The position numbers and the translations under genes were made by a program. This document shows, one piece after another, positions 4,994 to 6,591 of a stretch of DNA of 6,591 bases (the stretch's first letter is position 1; every line of letters starts with the position of its first letter). The stretch is from Bacteroidales bacterium (lineage in GTDB: Bacteria; Bacteroidota; Bacteroidia; Bacteroidales; UBA4181): assembly GCA_031260845.1 (NCBI GenBank), contig JAISKR010000193.1:1-6591 (forward strand). Direction: 5' to 3'. Under the pieces are notes generated by a model, which did not search any database, was not told the DNA's origin, and worked only from the letters and a program-made list of their open reading frames with translations.

Positions 4994-6484
4994 ATGAAAC
5001 GCATTTTTATTTTTTTATCTATTGGAGCATTGCTCCTTGTTCAGTGTAAACAACCTGAAAAAAATTTGGTGGAGAAGTCATCCAAAACGGTGCAGATTAC
5101 CGGTAATATTCTGCACAGGGATTTGTATCCCAACACCAAGGAACTCAGATTGAAAATTCCCGATATGACCGGAAATTGGGGGCGTGATATGTCATTCATT
5201 GTATCGCCCATACAAGAAGATAGCACTTTCTATTTTACTTTTGAATTGGCGCAACCTCAGGACGTCATTTTGGAAACCTATATTGATTTTTTGTATCTTC
5301 GACCGGGTGACAGTTTGCATATTACATTGGATTTTAAAGGATTGACGACTGTGCAACTTTCCGGTGGCGACATAGTGGATCTTAACCGCGATTTTTACCG
5401 ATATTTTGACGAAACATTTTACAGAAGTGTCATTCAAAATGTCTATCATATTAGTACCGATTGCATGAATAATTGTTCCAACGAGGAAATCATACGTCTG
5501 TTGAATGAAAAACGGGATAATTTTCGTACAAAACGGGATGATTTTCTGCAAAAGTATCAAGTAGGAGAAGAGGTGCGATTTATCACCGAAGCCAGAATGG
5601 AATTGGATTATTACCGTGCACTTATTGATGTCATGTTGTCGAGGAAATCTCTGAATCTGGATCATATTACGCCGGAAGTCCTGTTGGAGGAACTTAACAG
5701 CAAAGCAGTCAAGTATTTTAGCGCCGGATTGTATTCCACGTCACATTTCAGGTTTATTTCCGATGGCTATTTTCAGGTGGTTAACCGGATAAAACCGTTT
5801 GATTCCATCGCTTCTTTTGGCGAATGGGCAAAGGAAATGGCTTATAATGACACCATTAAAAATATGATGGTGGTAACGCAGGCGAGCGTTGCGCTTGCTG
5901 AGATAAATCTGGAAACTTTTGAGGTGTTGTATGCCCAGATGGATTCCGGATATAATTATCTGCGAGACCGTTTGATGCTGGTATATCAGAAGACAGTGGA
6001 AAAATTGAATCACCCCGAAGTCGAATCGGGAGGCATCATCGGTAATCCCAAAGATTTTCAGACATTAATCGCCAATGATCCCAATAATCTGATTGCTGAA
6101 ATCGCGTCTAAACATTCCGACAAAGTAACGGTTATCAATATGTATGCACCGTGGTGCGCTCCTTGTCATAAGGTGCTGGACCAGTATCCGGCATTTGCTA
6201 ATGACTATATGGGCAAGGATGTGGACTTTGTTTTTATCGGTTGCGGAATAGGGAAAAAATGCCAGGTGATGCTTAGCGAAAGGGGATTGGCAAAATATCC
6301 TCATTATCAGATTACCGATGAACAAATGAAGGTAATGGTGAAATCATTCGGATTGATGGGTATGCCTTTTGGCGTTCTCATTAATAAGAAAGGAATCATC
6401 ATAGATTCCGGCAGTCATCTAAGACCAAGTCCTGAATTACGAAACAAGGTAAACCGCTTGTTGGAACATGATAAATTATTATGA
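4994..6484 (+). CDS. TlpA-family thiol-disulfide oxidoreductase, probable lipoprotein
   Basis: The protein has 496 residues. The N-terminus MKRIFIFLSIGALLLVQC is a lipoprotein-type signal with Cys18 as the likely lipidated residue, although Gln at -1 is unusual. Residues about 30-130 look beta-rich and end in LYLRPGDSLHITLDF, typical of the extra N-terminal domain of Bacteroidota TlpA-like proteins. About 140-350 is mostly helical and not assigned. About 355-496 is a thioredoxin-like TlpA/AhpC-TSA domain with INMYAPWCAPC, active-site Cys388/Cys391, and the cis-proline Pro458 in GMPFG. Such proteins reduce or exchange disulfides in the periplasm; the substrate here is unknown. Extra cysteine pairs are Cys157/Cys161 and Cys417/Cys423. 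The start is ATG 4994; an in-frame TTG at 4958 would add 12 residues ahead of the signal peptide and is rejected. It is a single gene, divergent from aroB, probably with its own promoter at 4937. It is more AT-rich than aroB. Confidence 0.88.
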   Translation: MKRIFIFLSIGALLLVQCKQPEKNLVEKSSKTVQITGNILHRDLYPNTKELRLKIPDMTGNWGRDMSFIVSPIQEDSTFYFTFELAQPQDVILETYIDFLYLRPGDSLHITLDFKGLTTVQLSGGDIVDLNRDFYRYFDETFYRSVIQNVYHISTDCMNNCSNEEIIRLLNEKRDNFRTKRDDFLQKYQVGEEVRFITEARMELDYYRALIDVMLSRKSLNLDHITPEVLLEELNSKAVKYFSAGLYSTSHFRFISDGYFQVVNRIKPFDSIASFGEWAKEMAYNDTIKNMMVVTQASVALAEINLETFEVLYAQMDSGYNYLRDRLMLVYQKTVEKLNHPEVESGGIIGNPKDFQTLIANDPNNLIAEIASKHSDKVTVINMYAPWCAPCHKVLDQYPAFANDYMGKDVDFVFIGCGIGKKCQVMLSERGLAKYPHYQITDEQMKVMVKSFGLMGMPFGVLINKKGIIIDSGSHLRPSPELRNKVNRLLEHDKLL

Positions 6485-6536
6485 TTATCAGATAATTAAG
6501 AAATACAGGCGTATGATAAACATTGTCCACTGTCAA

Positions 6537-6591
6537 TTAAATGGTTCCCCATTTTTCCGGTGCTTCGCGCCATTTTTTCAGCAAATCCAAC
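6537..6591 (-). CDS. C-terminal end of an unidentified minus-strand gene
   Basis: Reading the minus strand from the window edge, one frame gives LDLLKKWREAPEKWGTI and then TAA (6539-6537). The charged, helix-like composition and ordinary codons (AAA, GAA, CCG) look like the real end of a protein, convergent with the TlpA-like gene whose stop is 52 bases away. Only 17 residues are visible, so neither family nor function can be named. The adjacent frame is also open over this stretch, so this could be chance. No clear terminator hairpin is seen in 6485-6536. Confidence 0.42.
   Translation of the reverse strand, partial: LDLLKKWREAPEKWGTI

Noticed and set aside
5192..5665. 157-codon minus-strand ORF
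   Set aside because: It is antisense to the TlpA-like gene, with low-complexity Ile/Phe-rich composition typical of shadow frames in AT-rich DNA.
6485..6536. Possible terminator between the TlpA-like gene and the convergent fragment
   Set aside because: Only weak A/T pairings are visible and there is no stem with G/C content followed by T.
1..6591. CRISPR array, insertion sequence or integrase
   Set aside because: No regularly spaced repeats, transposase-like frames or recombinase motifs were seen on either strand.

Overview
The window looks like an ordinary chromosomal segment of a Bacteroidota bacterium, most likely order Bacteroidales. The evidence is a run of Bacteroides-type -7 promoter boxes (TAnnTTTG, mostly extended to TATCTTTGCAGC), the near absence of Shine-Dalgarno sequences, a Bacteroides-like HisH, and a lipoprotein-like TlpA-family thiol-disulfide protein with a long extra N-terminal region. 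The genus cannot be named from this window.

Layout. Positions 1-348 (+) hold the 3' end of a type I restriction subunit gene (hsdR). Its stop codon lies inside a perfect 41-nt palindrome (340-380). From about 4800 down to 390 everything else lies on the minus strand, in transcription order: aroB (4769-3723), rplS (3635-3288), a secreted SMP-30/gluconolactonase-like protein (3255-2347), a TatA/TatB-family protein (2290-1856), a LolD-type ABC ATPase (1850-1170), hisH (1158-565) and tRNA-Pro(UGG) (508-434) with a probable terminator (422-390). On the plus strand, diverging from aroB across a very AT-rich 224-bp spacer, is a 496-residue TlpA-family protein (4994-6484). The last 55 bases appear to hold the C-terminus of a convergent minus-strand gene.

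How they work together. tatA-lolD-hisH are separated by only 5 and 11 nt and are very probably one transcript, driven by a box just upstream of tatA; it mixes envelope export (Tat, lipoprotein release) with one histidine-biosynthesis subunit. rplS has its own strong box and probably reads through into the lactonase gene 32 nt downstream. aroB (shikimate pathway) and the TlpA-like gene are divergently transcribed. Between them sit three copies of a 10-bp AT-rich unit, two of which form a 24-bp perfect palindrome upstream of the TlpA promoter: a plausible operator.

No clearly novel multi-gene system is visible. The best leads are the operator-like repeats at 4882-4915, the paired extra cysteines of the TlpA-like protein, the palindrome over the hsdR stop codon, and the possibility that the restriction locus belongs to an island abutting the 3' end of tRNA-Pro. 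Two genes (rplS, aroB) have longest-ORF starts that fall inside their own promoter boxes, so the shorter starts are used here.
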